Positions 23,270 to 32,063 of a stretch of DNA of 43,301 bases are shown here, one piece after another. Position 1 is the stretch's first letter; each line of letters opens with the position of its first letter. The translations under genes and the position numbers were made by a program. This DNA comes from JAAYCI01 sp031548875. Lineage in GTDB: Bacteria > Bacillota > Clostridia > Oscillospirales > Ruminococcaceae. Location: positions 1 to 43,301 of the forward strand of contig JAVBQQ010000024.1 of assembly GCA_031548875.1 (NCBI GenBank), in the 5' to 3' direction. Under the pieces are notes generated by a model that saw nothing but the letters and a program-made list of their open reading frames with translations, did no database searches and was not told where the DNA came from.

Positions 23270-24640
23270 CTATGCGTCGTCTGCGTCACCTACAGCGGCG
23301 GGCGTCCAACGGTAATGTCCAATCAGCGTTCGTTTTTGGACCTCATCGTACAATGCGTCCTCCTCCCGCTCGACCTGGCCTGCATTGTGGATGAGCCAGG
23401 GCAGGCCTTCAGCATTGCGTCTGTCCGAGCAGATGGCGATATGGTCCTTGTCTGCGAACACGACGATATCCCCCGGCTGCCACGCCTCGGCGTCCGACAG
23501 ATCCAGCGTAAGGCTCTCCCCATGGCGCATAAAGAAGACATCTAGGTTGCGCACCCGCCGGAAATCGATGTTCGGGTCGGGCCCGGCCATTCCCACCCCG
23601 GGGTAAGCGGCCGGGTTGGCGGCTATGTCTGCATCCACCAGGGCTTTCAGGTCGTACCCTGCAAACTCGAAGGCGCGCCAGACGGTGTCTGTGCACACGC
23701 CTACGTCGTCGGGCGGATAGCCGCCCTCCCAATATCCGCCGTCGTAGCGGGGGTGGTTCTCGGCGTCCAGGCGCGCACCGGCCACGATGTCCGCGTAGTC
23801 GTCCACGCCGTTGCCGTTGGCATCGTTGGGGCTCACATGCGCCTGGATATCGAGCCCAGCTGTTTCCGGCGGCGAAGCGGATGTTGGAGCAGCACCAGAC
23901 TTATCATCGTCGTATTTTCCATTCACGCCATCTTCTGATCCACTGTTCACATCTGTGGGCGTCCAGCGATAATGCCCCACCAGTTCTTTCGTCATCGTAA
24001 GCTTTTGCAGCGCGTTTTCTTCCCGCTTCGGCTGGCCGCCGTTGTGTATGAGCCAGGGCAGGCCGTCTGCGTTGCGTTTGTCAGAACAGATGGCGATATG
24101 GTCGACTTTTTCAAAAACTACGATGTCGCCCGGCTGCCACTGGGCAGGGTCTGAAAGATCGAGCGTGAGCACCTCGGCATGCTGCGCAAAAAAGACGTCC
24201 AGGTTGCGCACGCGTCGGAAATCGATGTTTGGGTCAGGCCCGCTTTCATCCAGGCCGGGATATGTTTCCGGCCGGGCGGCGATGTCGGCGTCCACCAGGA
24301 CCTTCAGGTCGTATCCCGCATATTCGAAGGCGCGCCAGACGGTGTCCGTGCACACGCCCACGTCGCCGGGCGGATAACCGCCCTCCCAGTAGCTGCCGTC
24401 GTAGCGGGGGTGGTTCTCGGCGTCCAGACGCGCACCCGCCACAATATCCGCGTAGTCGTCCACACCATTGCCGTTGGCATCATAGGGGCTCACTAGCGTC
24501 TCGATGTCGAAATCCTCCGCCGTATACGCCCGCGCCGGCAACAGGTTCCAAAACCACACGAACCCCGCGCCGGCCAAAACAAGCACGCACGCCGCCGCCA
24601 AAACCCACCACCGCCACAAGCGTCGTTTTTTGCTTCGCAT
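23270..24640 (-). CDS. Exported protein with two tandem DUF1287 domains
   Basis: A 456-residue protein with a basic N-terminus and one membrane segment (about 11-31), so it is exported or anchored outside. Two DUF1287 domains of about 185 residues follow, at 44-228 and 263-448, joined by an acidic, Ser/Pro-rich linker. Each copy starts with a calcium-loop-like DANGNGVDDYADI, then has RLDAENHPRYDG-YWEGGYPP, a Cys in GVCTDTVWRAFE (97 and 316), GPDPNIDFRRVRNLDVFF, GDIVVF and DHIAICS, and a His in WLIHN. Cys and His fit a cysteine-hydrolase (NlpC/P60-like) active site, so peptidoglycan or amide hydrolysis is plausible. ATG 24640 has GGAAGGG nine bases upstream. The copies are so alike that a recent internal duplication is clear. 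It is monocistronic. Confidence 0.87.
   Translation of the reverse strand: MRSKKRRLWRWWVLAAACVLVLAGAGFVWFWNLLPARAYTAEDFDIETLVSPYDANGNGVDDYADIVAGARLDAENHPRYDGSYWEGGYPPGDVGVCTDTVWRAFEYAGYDLKVLVDADIAARPETYPGLDESGPDPNIDFRRVRNLDVFFAQHAEVLTLDLSDPAQWQPGDIVVFEKVDHIAICSDKRNADGLPWLIHNGGQPKREENALQKLTMTKELVGHYRWTPTDVNSGSEDGVNGKYDDDKSGAAPTSASPPETAGLDIQAHVSPNDANGNGVDDYADIVAGARLDAENHPRYDGGYWEGGYPPDDVGVCTDTVWRAFEFAGYDLKALVDADIAANPAAYPGVGMAGPDPNIDFRRVRNLDVFFMRHGESLTLDLSDAEAWQPGDIVVFADKDHIAICSDRRNAEGLPWLIHNAGQVEREEDALYDEVQKRTLIGHYRWTPAAVGDADDA
23297..24511 (-). repeat. Intragenic tandem duplication (two DUF1287 units)
   Basis: Two direct DNA repeats of about 555 bases, 23297-23854 and 23957-24511, encode the C- and N-terminal domain copies. 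Stretches such as those around 23690-23790 and 24340-24440 are nearly identical at base level. Confidence 0.85.
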
Positions 24641-24809
24641 CTCCGTTCACCCTTCCTTTCAATGCACAGTCACACCTGCATCCTGTTTCCATTTGTAGCA
24701 TAGCATGCGCGCACGCACGAGGAAAGGAACTTGGCAAAACGTCACATTTCGCTGTTATTTCGCAAGGTTTATACGTGTTTTATGACGATGCGCTCCGCCT
24801 GTCCCACAC

Positions 24810-24838
24810 TTGACAAGAGGAAGCGCACCTGCTATTAT
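24810..24838 (+). promoter_or_regulatory. Promoter of the SPFH-Arc-CPBP operon
   Basis: A perfect TTGACA (24810-24815) and TATTAT (24833-24838) are 17 bases apart, the best-matched promoter in the window. The rest of the gap from 24641 to 24878 holds upstream sequence of both divergent genes and no supported gene. Confidence 0.85.
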
Positions 24839-24841
24839 ATA

Positions 24842-24858
24842 GATATCAAAATGATATC
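24842..24858. promoter_or_regulatory. Inverted repeat at the transcription start, candidate operator
   Basis: GATATCA (24842-24848) and TGATATC (24852-24858) are perfect seven-base arms around AAA. They begin four bases after the -10 box and so cover the expected start of transcription. The operon encodes an Arc-type DNA-binding protein that could bind here. Confidence 0.55.
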
Positions 24859-24878
24859 ATAATCAAGGAGGAAGAAAA

Positions 24879-25928
24879 ATGAATGCGAATCAGCACCCGG
24901 ACGACCGCCCCATCCAAACAGAAGAATTCGCCCCCAAAAAAACGGCTGGCATGCCCATTCTCATCCTGAACATCCTGCTGTCCATTGTGGCCATCTTGTT
25001 CGTCATCTTTGGCGCCGTGTGGCTGGAAACAGGACCCCAGGCCCTCGGTATCATCCTGCTTATTGTGGGCGTCCTGTACATCTGCGCACCTGCTTGGATC
25101 CTGGGCATGGGGCTGCGGGTCATCAAGCCCAACGAAGCCATGGTGCTCACCCTGTTCGGCAGGTATATCGGCACACTGCGCGGCGAAGGCTTTTATTTTG
25201 TGAACCCCTTTTCCACCCCGGTGGGCACGCCGGTGCAGGGGGCGGCCTCCAGCACCAGTGTGGTGGTGGAGATGGGCACCAGCCAGGCCGGCTCTTCCGG
25301 CGGCGAAAAGAACGCCCGCATCGTGCGCCCGGGGCGCAAGATCTCGCTGAAAGCGATGACCTTGAGCAACGAAAAACAGAAGATTAATGACGCGCTGGGC
25401 AACCCCATCATCATCGGCATCGTGGTCATCTGGCGGGTGACGAACACGGTGAAGGCCGTGTTCAACGTAGACAACTACACCGAGTTTTTGTCCATCCAGT
25501 GCGATTCCGCCCTGCGCAATATTGTGCGTGTATACCCCTACGACGCCTGCGACAGCGAGGACGCGAACGAAAAATCGCTGCGCGGCTCCAGCCAGGAGAT
25601 TGCGGCCAAGCTGCGCGATGAAATCGCCCAGAAGGTGGAGATCGCCGGCCTTGAGATCATGGAAGCGCGCATCACCCACCTGGCCTATGCGCCCGAGATT
25701 GCTGCCGCCATGCTGCAGCGCCAGCAGGCCGCCGCCATCGTGGACGCACGGCAGTTGATCGTGGAGGGGGCCGTGGGCATGGTGGAGATGGCGCTGGCCC
25801 GCCTGAACGAACGCGAGGTGGTACAGCTGGACGAGGAGCGCAAGGCGGCCATGGTAAGCAACCTGATGGTGGTGCTGTGCGGCAACAAAGATGCCCAGCC
25901 CATCGTAAACAGCGGCACCTTATACTAA
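24879..25928 (+). CDS. SPFH/band-7 domain membrane protein
   Basis: A 349-residue membrane scaffold protein of the SPFH (stomatin/prohibitin/flotillin) superfamily. Two membrane segments at about 25-48 and 56-78 precede the SPFH domain, which begins at GLRVIKPNEAMVLTLFGRYIGTLRGEGFYFVNPF and continues through VIWRVTNTVKAVFNVDNYTEFL. The C-terminal part (about 230-330) is helical, with EIAQKVEIAGLEIMEARITHLAYAPEIAAAMLQRQQA, as in this family. A 45-residue Ser/Gly-rich insert lies near 118-145. AAGGAGG sits about eight bases before ATG 24879. It is the first gene of an operon with a small Arc-type protein and a CPBP protease. It probably organises membrane microdomains or regulates membrane proteolysis. 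Confidence 0.92.
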   Translation: MNANQHPDDRPIQTEEFAPKKTAGMPILILNILLSIVAILFVIFGAVWLETGPQALGIILLIVGVLYICAPAWILGMGLRVIKPNEAMVLTLFGRYIGTLRGEGFYFVNPFSTPVGTPVQGAASSTSVVVEMGTSQAGSSGGEKNARIVRPGRKISLKAMTLSNEKQKINDALGNPIIIGIVVIWRVTNTVKAVFNVDNYTEFLSIQCDSALRNIVRVYPYDACDSEDANEKSLRGSSQEIAAKLRDEIAQKVEIAGLEIMEARITHLAYAPEIAAAMLQRQQAAAIVDARQLIVEGAVGMVEMALARLNEREVVQLDEERKAAMVSNLMVVLCGNKDAQPIVNSGTLY

Positions 25929-25946
25929 AACCAAGGCAGGGCTATC

Positions 25947-26156
25947 ATGGACAACAGCAAGCAAAAAAAACAGGTGCCGCTGCGGTTGAGCGCGCAACTG
26001 TACAACGAGCTTGCCGCCTGGGCCGAGGACGATTTCCGCTCGGTGAACGGGCAGATCGAGTACCTGCTTACCGAATGTGTGAAGAAGCGTCGGGGGAGTG
26101 GCGGTTCGGCCCCAAAAAACGCATCTCCGGCCCCGCCAAAGGAGGAACTGACGTGA
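25947..26156 (+). CDS. Arc-family ribbon-helix-helix DNA-binding protein
   Basis: A 69-residue protein. The motif KKQVPLRLSAQLYNELAAWAEDDFRSVNGQIEYLLTECVKK (about 7-48) is a ribbon-helix-helix fold of the Arc/MetJ type, with a beta strand carrying the alternating residues and two helices. The last 20 residues are Pro/Ala-rich and disordered. It begins 18 bases after the SPFH gene, and its stop overlaps the GTG of the next gene (GTGA). Small Arc proteins that travel with SPFH genes are seen repeatedly in Firmicutes. Dimers of such proteins bind short inverted repeats, and one lies at this operon's start (24842-24858), so autoregulation is likely. The start has only a modest site (AAGGCAGGG). 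Confidence 0.85.
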   Translation: MDNSKQKKQVPLRLSAQLYNELAAWAEDDFRSVNGQIEYLLTECVKKRRGSGGSAPKNASPAPPKEELT

Positions 26157-27103
26157 AGCGTATTGTATTGTATCTCATCTTCTCCTTCGGCATTGCCTGG
26201 GCGGCGTGGATCGGCACGGGGCTGGCTACCGGTTTTGCACTGGGCGGCACCCTTGCTACGGCGGTGGTCTCGGTGTCCATGTGGGTGCCGGCACTGGCCG
26301 TGGGGCTGGCAAAGCTATGCACAAGGCAAGAGGGACGTATCCTCTCCTTCGGGCTTCACCCGCGCCTGCGAGGGCACATCCGCTGGTACCTGGGCGCCCT
26401 GCTGCTTCCTGCGCTGTTCGTGGCGCTGGGCGGGGCCTTATACTTCCTTGTGTTCCCCCGGTTCTTCAGCCCCTCGGGCGCGCTGCTGCAGATGCAGATC
26501 GCTGCGCAGGCCAGCGGCATGAGCACGCAGGCGCTTCTGGTCATACAGGTGCTGTCCGCGGTCATCTTGGCACCCTTCATCAACATGCTGTTTGCGCTGG
26601 GCGAAGAGATTGGCTGGCGGGGATACCTGTTCCCCGCCCTTGCCGCGCGCATGAAGCCGGTGTACGCCCACCTGCTCATGGGCGTCATCTGGGGCATATG
26701 GCACACTCCCATCAATATGATGGGCCATAATTATGGCCTTGGCTACCCCGGCTACCCCTGGCTGGGCATCCTCTCCATGTGCTTGTTCTGCTTCGGGGGC
26801 GGGGTGTTCCTCTCCTGGCTCACTGCGCGGGTGGGCAGTGTGTGGCCCGCAGCGCTGGGGCACGGCGCCATCAACGCCGCTGCCGGGCTGCCCTTCCTTC
26901 TGCTGGGCGCCGGGCAAGGTTATGTACAGGCATTGGGGCCGGGCATGAGCGGCCTGATCGGCGCCCTGCCACTGGTGGTGTTTGCCGTCATCCTGTTGTT
27001 GCGGCAGCGCAAAACGCCGCTGCCGCTCTGCGCCCCACCCCGGGCAAAAGGCCCGAAGCCGTGGGAACAGGCGCAACCCTGGCAGCAGGCCCCGCCAGCC
27101 TAG
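26153..27103 (+). CDS. CPBP-family intramembrane metalloprotease
   Basis: A 316-residue polytopic membrane protein with about eight hydrophobic segments. CPBP (type II CAAX-processing or bacteriocin self-immunity) motifs are complete: EEIGWRG (Glu151, Glu152, Arg156), WGIWHTP (His184) and LGHGAINAAA (His237, Asn241). These residues form the metal-binding active site of the family. GTG 26153 is chosen because AAAGGAGG ends seven bases upstream; it overlaps the stop of the Arc gene, so translation is coupled. The tail after residue 285 is basic and cytoplasmic. Family members process prenylated peptides, confer bacteriocin self-protection or cleave anti-sigma factors. Here the target may be linked to the SPFH platform. 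Confidence 0.92.
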   Translation: MKRIVLYLIFSFGIAWAAWIGTGLATGFALGGTLATAVVSVSMWVPALAVGLAKLCTRQEGRILSFGLHPRLRGHIRWYLGALLLPALFVALGGALYFLVFPRFFSPSGALLQMQIAAQASGMSTQALLVIQVLSAVILAPFINMLFALGEEIGWRGYLFPALAARMKPVYAHLLMGVIWGIWHTPINMMGHNYGLGYPGYPWLGILSMCLFCFGGGVFLSWLTARVGSVWPAALGHGAINAAAGLPFLLLGAGQGYVQALGPGMSGLIGALPLVVFAVILLLRQRKTPLPLCAPPRAKGPKPWEQAQPWQQAPPA

Positions 27104-27121
27104 GAGCATTCTGAAGGATAC

Positions 27122-27159
27122 AAAAAGACCTTCCGGCATCAGGCAGGAAGGTCTTTTTT
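27122..27159. terminator. Bidirectional intrinsic terminator
   Basis: AAAAAGACCTTCC (27122-27134) pairs with GGAAGGTCTTTTTT (27146-27159) around an eleven-base loop; T's run on the plus side and A's on the left. It ends the SPFH operon and the opposing GNAT gene. Confidence 0.93.
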
Positions 27160-27183
27160 CTTTTTAGGGAGCGTGTCTCTGTT

Positions 27184-27615
27184 TCACCCGTCCATCTCGG
27201 CAAATACATGGTCGTAGTACAGTATATCCTCACGGTGGTCCCAGCCCACCTGCTGCCAGAAACGGTTGCCTAGCTCGTTGTTCCGGTAGCAGAGCAGGCG
27301 GGTCTTGTAGATCCCTTCGGCTTTCAGGGCGTCCAGTGCCCTTGCCAACAACGCCCGGGCAACGCCCTGCCCCCGCTTGGCCGGCAGGGTGCACAGATGG
27401 TAGACGCCGCCGCGGCGGCCGTCGTGGCCGGCCAGTATGCTGCCAATCAGCTCACCGCCCTCTTCGACCACGAAGCTGAGACCGGCATTGCGGGCCAGGA
27501 AGCGCGTGATACCCGCCTCCGAATCGTCGTGGGGATTCAGGCCCATGCCGGGCGTCGCCTCCCACAGCGCAAGCACCTCAGGGTAATCTTGCGGGGTCAT
27601 CTCGCGCAGTTGCAT
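27184..27615 (-). CDS. GNAT-family N-acetyltransferase
   Basis: A 143-residue GNAT acetyltransferase using acetyl-CoA. The N-terminal MQLREMTPQDYPEVLALWEATPGMGLNPHDDSEAGITRFLARN is typical of the YpeA-type group, and the acetyl-CoA loop is RGQGVARALL (about 84-93). GNRFWQQVGW near 116-125 fits the last beta strand. AAGGAG lies about ten bases before ATG 27615. It sits 40 bases downstream of the carB stop on the same strand and could be read through from the arg-car transcript. The acceptor is unknown; protein, small-amine and antibiotic acceptors all occur. No terminator is visible between carB and this gene. Confidence 0.88.
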   Translation of the reverse strand: MQLREMTPQDYPEVLALWEATPGMGLNPHDDSEAGITRFLARNAGLSFVVEEGGELIGSILAGHDGRRGGVYHLCTLPAKRGQGVARALLARALDALKAEGIYKTRLLCYRNNELGNRFWQQVGWDHREDILYYDHVFAEMDG

Positions 27616-27655
27616 GGGGCTGTCTCTCCTTTATCAAATCATATACCAGGTACCG

Positions 27656-30600
27656 TCACTCTCCCCGCTCGATGGTGCAGATATCCACCATGCGGCAGCT
27701 GTTAAGGCCTGTGCCGTGCAGCAGGCAGTCGGCAAGGGCATTTGCGGTGTCCAAGCTGGTGAAGGTGGCGATGCTGCGCTCGGTGGCGCGGCGGCGCAGC
27801 TGGGTGGAAAGGCGCGCCGGCCGTCGGCCGATGCGGCTGGTGCTCACAACAAAGTCCACCTCGCCCGTGTCGAACAGGGCTTTCGTATTTTCGGGCGCGT
27901 CGTCGCTCAACTCCACAACACCGGCCTGCACACCGTTCTCGTGGAGGCGGGCAGCCGTGGCGGGCGTGGCGCTTATGGAATAGCCGAACGCCGCGAATTT
28001 CCGGGCCAGCGGCACAGCCTCATCCTTGTCTTCGTCGCGCACGGCCAGCAACACCGTGCTGCCCGCCTTGTGCAGCTCGTACCCGGCGGCCAGCAGACCC
28101 TTATACAGCGCACACTCAAAGTTGTGGTCCACGCCCATCACCTCGCCCGTGCTCTTCATCTCGGGGCCCAACAACGTATCCGCGTCCTGCAGCTTAGGGA
28201 AGCTGAACACCGGTACCTTCACGGCCACCATGCCGTTTTGGGGCGCCAGGCCGGTGCCGCAGCCCATGTCGCGCAGCTTTTCGCCCAGGATGGCCCGGGT
28301 GGCCAGGTCCACGGCGGGCACGCCGCTCACCTTGCTGATGAAAGGCACCGTCCGCGAGGCGCGGGGGTTCACCTCGATGACGTACAAAACGTCTCCGTGC
28401 AACACGAACTGTATGTTCACAAGGCCCACAACACCCAGCGCCCGCACGATGCGCCCGGTGTAATCCACCACCGCGTCACACACCTCTTTTGGGAGCGTTT
28501 GAGGCGGCCAGACGCTGATCGAATCGCCCGAGTGGATGCCCGCGCGCTCAATGTGCTCCATGATGCCGGGGATGAGGAAATCCTCTCCGTCTGCCACAGC
28601 GTCGATCTCCATCTCGGTGCCGGTGAGGTACTGGTCGATGAGGATGGGCGCGTCGGGGCGCTCGCCGCCGGTGATGATCTCCATGTACTCGCGCACTTCC
28701 GCGTCGCTGCCGGCGATGATCATGTTCTGGCCGCCCAGCACGTAGCTGGGGCGCAAGAGCACCGGGTACCCCACGCGGGCGGCGGCCACCAGGGCCTCTT
28801 CCACATCATACACCGTCTCCCCCTTTGGGCGGGGGATGCCCAGTTCTTCCACAAGTTTGTCAAACCGTTCTCGGTCTTCGGCGGCGTCCACGGCGTCGGC
28901 ACTGGTGCCCAGTATGGGCACGCCGCGCGCGTCCATGTGCTTTGCCAGTTTGATGGCCGTCTGCCCGCCAAACTGCACCACCACACCATCCGGTTTTTCC
29001 GTTTCCAACACCGCGTCCACGTCATCGGGGGTCAGCGGCTCGAAATACAGCCGGTCGGAGATGTCGAAATCGGTAGAGACGGTCTCCGGGTTGTTGTTCA
29101 CAAGGATAGCCTCGCACCCGCGCGTGCGCAGGCCCTGTGCGCAACGCACGCTGCAGTAGTCGAACTCCACGCCCTGCCCGATGCGGATGGGTCCCGAGCC
29201 GAACACCACGATCTTCTTTTTGCCGGTGGGGTGGGCGGCCAGGAACTCCGCCGCCTCGTTTTCGCCATCCATGCTGGCGTAGAAGTAGGGTGTTTCGGCT
29301 TCGAACTCGGCGGCGCAGGTGTCCACCATCTTGTAGCCCACGGGCAGCCGCTGTGCAGGAAGAGTGCCTGCCAGCGCCGCGATGCGGGAATCGGTGAAGC
29401 CGGTGCGCCGGGCCCGGGCGTATAGTTCGTCTGTAAGCGGGCCGGCGCGGAGGGCGCCCTCCACCCGGGCGATGTTCCCCATCTTGGCCGAGAAGAAGGG
29501 GTCGATACCGGTAGCCTTATAAATCTCCTCGGGCGTGATGCCCGTCTTGAGCGCTGCATATACCACAAAGATGCGCTCGTCGTCGGCGGTGTGCAGCATA
29601 TCTGCCAGTTCAGCGCGCGTGGCGCCGGCCAGGCGGGGCAGGTTCAGGTCCGCAAGGCCCAATTCCAGGCAGCGCACGGCCTTCAACAGGCTCTCCTCAA
29701 AGCTCTGGCCAATGGCCATCACCTCACCCGTCGCCTTCATCTGGGTGCCCAGGCCCCGGTTGGCGTACACGAACTTGTCGAACGGCCAGCGCGGGAACTT
29801 GGTGACGATATAGTCGATGGCCGGCTCGAAGCAGGCCTTGGTCTTGCCGGTGACGGCGTTGGGGATCTCATCCATCGTGAAGCCCACGGCAATGAGACTG
29901 GCCACCTTGGCGATGGGGTAGCCGGTGGCCTTGCTGGCCAGCGCCGACGAGCGGGAGACGCGCGGGTTCACCTCGATGACCGCATACTCGAACGAGTGCG
30001 GGTCCAGCGCGAACTGGCAGTTGCAGCCGCCCTCGATGCCCAGCGCCCGCACGATGCGGATGGCCGCCGAGCGCAGCATCTGGTACTCTTTGTCCGCCAG
30101 GGTGAGCGCGGGCGCCACGACGATGGAATCGCCGGTGTGCACGCCCACAGGGTCCACGTTTTCCATGCTGCAGATGGTGATGACATTGTCGGCCGCGTCG
30201 CGCATCAGCTCGAACTCGATCTCCTTCCAGCCGGCCACGCTCTTCTCAACGAGTACCTGGTGGATGGGCGAGAGCGCAAGCCCCTTGGCGGCCACCTCGC
30301 GCAGCTCTTCTTCATCGGACGCCTTGCCGCCGCCGGTGCCGCCCAGCGTGTAGGCCGGCCGCACGATGACCGGATAGCCCACCTGCCCCGCCACGCGCAG
30401 GGCAGTGTCCAGGTCGCCCGCGATATCGCTCGGGATCACCGGCTCGCCCAGCTCGGCCAGCATGTCCTTGAACAGCTGGCGGTCCTCCGCCTTATCGATG
30501 GTAGCGAGGTTGGCCCCCAGCAGCTTTACGCCCTGCGCGTCCAGAAAACCGCTCTTGGCCAGCTGCATGCTGAGGGTGAGCGCCGTCTGCCCACCCATGG

Positions 30601-30865
30601 TAGAAAGGATGCCGTCCGGCTTCGTCTCCCGGATGATGCGCTGCAACACCGGGATGCTAAGTGGCTCCACGAACACCTGATCCGCCATCTGCTTGTCTGT
30701 CATGATGGTGGCGGGGTTGGAATTTACGAGGATGACCTCGAGGCCGGCCGCGCCCAGCGCACGACACACCTGGCTGCCCGCATAGTCGAACTCCGCCGCC
30801 TGCCCGATGACGATGGGGCCGGAGCCGATGACGAGTACTTTTTCAAGATCGCTGCGCAGGGGCAT
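27656..30865 (-). CDS. carB: Carbamoyl-phosphate synthase large subunit
   Basis: A 1069-residue protein, the normal length. It makes carbamoyl phosphate from ammonia (delivered by CarA), bicarbonate and two ATP. The two halves are visible: an N-terminal carboxyphosphate ATP-grasp unit starting KVLVIGSGPIVIGQAAEFDYAGSQ with FALDPHSFEYAVIEVNPRVSRSSALASKATGYP, and a second carbamate-kinase unit starting KIVVFGSGPIRIGQGVEFDYC with VIEVNPRASRTVPFISKVSG. The C-terminal regulatory MGS-like domain has SISATPATAARL, then VDFVVSTSRIGRR. ATG 30865 has GGAGG upstream. It is the last gene of the arg operon, 66 bases after carA. Carbamoyl phosphate feeds ArgF here and pyrimidine synthesis elsewhere. All key features are intact. 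Confidence 0.98.
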   Translation of the reverse strand: MPLRSDLEKVLVIGSGPIVIGQAAEFDYAGSQVCRALGAAGLEVILVNSNPATIMTDKQMADQVFVEPLSIPVLQRIIRETKPDGILSTMGGQTALTLSMQLAKSGFLDAQGVKLLGANLATIDKAEDRQLFKDMLAELGEPVIPSDIAGDLDTALRVAGQVGYPVIVRPAYTLGGTGGGKASDEEELREVAAKGLALSPIHQVLVEKSVAGWKEIEFELMRDAADNVITICSMENVDPVGVHTGDSIVVAPALTLADKEYQMLRSAAIRIVRALGIEGGCNCQFALDPHSFEYAVIEVNPRVSRSSALASKATGYPIAKVASLIAVGFTMDEIPNAVTGKTKACFEPAIDYIVTKFPRWPFDKFVYANRGLGTQMKATGEVMAIGQSFEESLLKAVRCLELGLADLNLPRLAGATRAELADMLHTADDERIFVVYAALKTGITPEEIYKATGIDPFFSAKMGNIARVEGALRAGPLTDELYARARRTGFTDSRIAALAGTLPAQRLPVGYKMVDTCAAEFEAETPYFYASMDGENEAAEFLAAHPTGKKKIVVFGSGPIRIGQGVEFDYCSVRCAQGLRTRGCEAILVNNNPETVSTDFDISDRLYFEPLTPDDVDAVLETEKPDGVVVQFGGQTAIKLAKHMDARGVPILGTSADAVDAAEDRERFDKLVEELGIPRPKGETVYDVEEALVAAARVGYPVLLRPSYVLGGQNMIIAGSDAEVREYMEIITGGERPDAPILIDQYLTGTEMEIDAVADGEDFLIPGIMEHIERAGIHSGDSISVWPPQTLPKEVCDAVVDYTGRIVRALGVVGLVNIQFVLHGDVLYVIEVNPRASRTVPFISKVSGVPAVDLATRAILGEKLRDMGCGTGLAPQNGMVAVKVPVFSFPKLQDADTLLGPEMKSTGEVMGVDHNFECALYKGLLAAGYELHKAGSTVLLAVRDEDKDEAVPLARKFAAFGYSISATPATAARLHENGVQAGVVELSDDAPENTKALFDTGEVDFVVSTSRIGRRPARLSTQLRRRATERSIATFTSLDTANALADCLLHGTGLNSCRMVDICTIERGE

Positions 30866-30931
30866 GGGAACCTCCGGTTGTTTAGGGATTTTGTGCTGTG
30901 CTTATCCAGTGCGGGTGCGTGGCGTGCGCAT

Positions 30932-32026
30932 CTACTTTGCCGCGGCCATGCGGCCCACGAATTCGTCGAACAGAAAGGCAGTGTCCTCCGGCCCGCCACA
31001 GGCTTCCGGGTGGAACTGTACCGAGAAGGCATCCAGCTGCGGGTAGCGGATGCCCTCCACGCTGCCGTCGTTCGCGTTGCGGTGGCTCACCTCGCCCGCT
31101 GTTATACTAGCGCCCACCACGGCGTAGCCGTGGTTCTGGCTGGTGATGTACACCCGACCGGTGGCCAGGTCTGTAACAGGCTGGTTTTCGCCCCGGTGGC
31201 CGAACAGCAGCTTTTCGGTCTGAGCACCCATGGCGCGGGCCAGCAGCTGGTGGCCCAGGCAGATGCCGAACAGCGGCCTGCCCATGGCTGTCAGCGCCCG
31301 CACGTTGTCCACAAGTTCGGGCACGTCGGCGGGGTCACCCGGGCCGTTCGAGAGCAGGATGCCGTCCGGTGCGAGGGCGGCGACCTTTTCGGCCGGCCAG
31401 TCGCAGGGCACGGCCACCACATCGCAGCCGCGCTCTGCCAGGCTGCGAGCGATGGCGTCCTTCGCGCCAAAGTCGTACAACACTACCTTGTATTTCGCCC
31501 TGCCTGCGACGGGATATTCGGCCAGGTCTTGGCGGCTCACCCGGCGCACGGCGCCCGCCAGTGGGCGCAGGGCGGCCAGCCGCGCCAGCAAGGCCGGCAT
31601 CTCGGCATCCGTGGGCTTGTTTTGCAGCAGAGCGCCGTTTATCGTCCCCTCCCGGCGCAGCGTGCGTGTGAGGGCGCGGGTATCGATGCCATAGATGCCG
31701 GGCACGCCGTGGTCCTTCAGGTACCGGTCCAGGTCCCACTCACAGCGGAAGTTGGAAGGTTCCCCGCACCACTCGCGCACGATGTACCCCGTGGGCCACA
31801 CCCGGGCGGATTCCATATCGAAGGCGTTCAGCCCGCAGTTGCCGATGGCCGGGAAGGTCTGGCAGACCATCTGCCCGGTAAAACTGGGATCGGTCAGCGC
31901 CTCCTGGTAGCCGGTCATGGCGGTGGTGAACACCACCTCGCCTTCAGCGTGGGCTTGGGCGCCGAAGCCCTCGCCCTCGTACACGCTGCCGTCAGCCAAT
32001 ATCAAGTATGCTTTGCTTGCTTGCAT
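30932..32026 (-). CDS. carA: Carbamoyl-phosphate synthase small subunit
   Basis: A 364-residue glutaminase subunit that hydrolyses glutamine and passes ammonia to CarB. The N-terminal domain (LILADGSVYEGEGFG, FTTAMTGYQEALTDPSF) is followed by a class I glutamine amidotransferase domain. Its catalytic triad is Cys256 in FGICLGHQLLA, His339 in VQFHPEA and Glu341. ATG 32026 is preceded by GGGAG seven bases upstream. It follows argF by 37 bases and precedes carB by 66 bases. Being inside the arg cluster suggests it is the arginine-linked synthase, controlled by arginine rather than by pyrimidines. Confidence 0.97.
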   Translation of the reverse strand: MQASKAYLILADGSVYEGEGFGAQAHAEGEVVFTTAMTGYQEALTDPSFTGQMVCQTFPAIGNCGLNAFDMESARVWPTGYIVREWCGEPSNFRCEWDLDRYLKDHGVPGIYGIDTRALTRTLRREGTINGALLQNKPTDAEMPALLARLAALRPLAGAVRRVSRQDLAEYPVAGRAKYKVVLYDFGAKDAIARSLAERGCDVVAVPCDWPAEKVAALAPDGILLSNGPGDPADVPELVDNVRALTAMGRPLFGICLGHQLLARAMGAQTEKLLFGHRGENQPVTDLATGRVYITSQNHGYAVVGASITAGEVSHRNANDGSVEGIRYPQLDAFSVQFHPEACGGPEDTAFLFDEFVGRMAAAK

Positions 32027-32063
32027 GTGTGTACTCCCATTTTTAGAATCTGCACACAGGTTC

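Noticed and set aside
27614..29425. Open frame of 603 codons antisense to carB
   Set aside because: Same reason as the neighbouring antisense frame; no start with a ribosome binding site and no recognisable domain.
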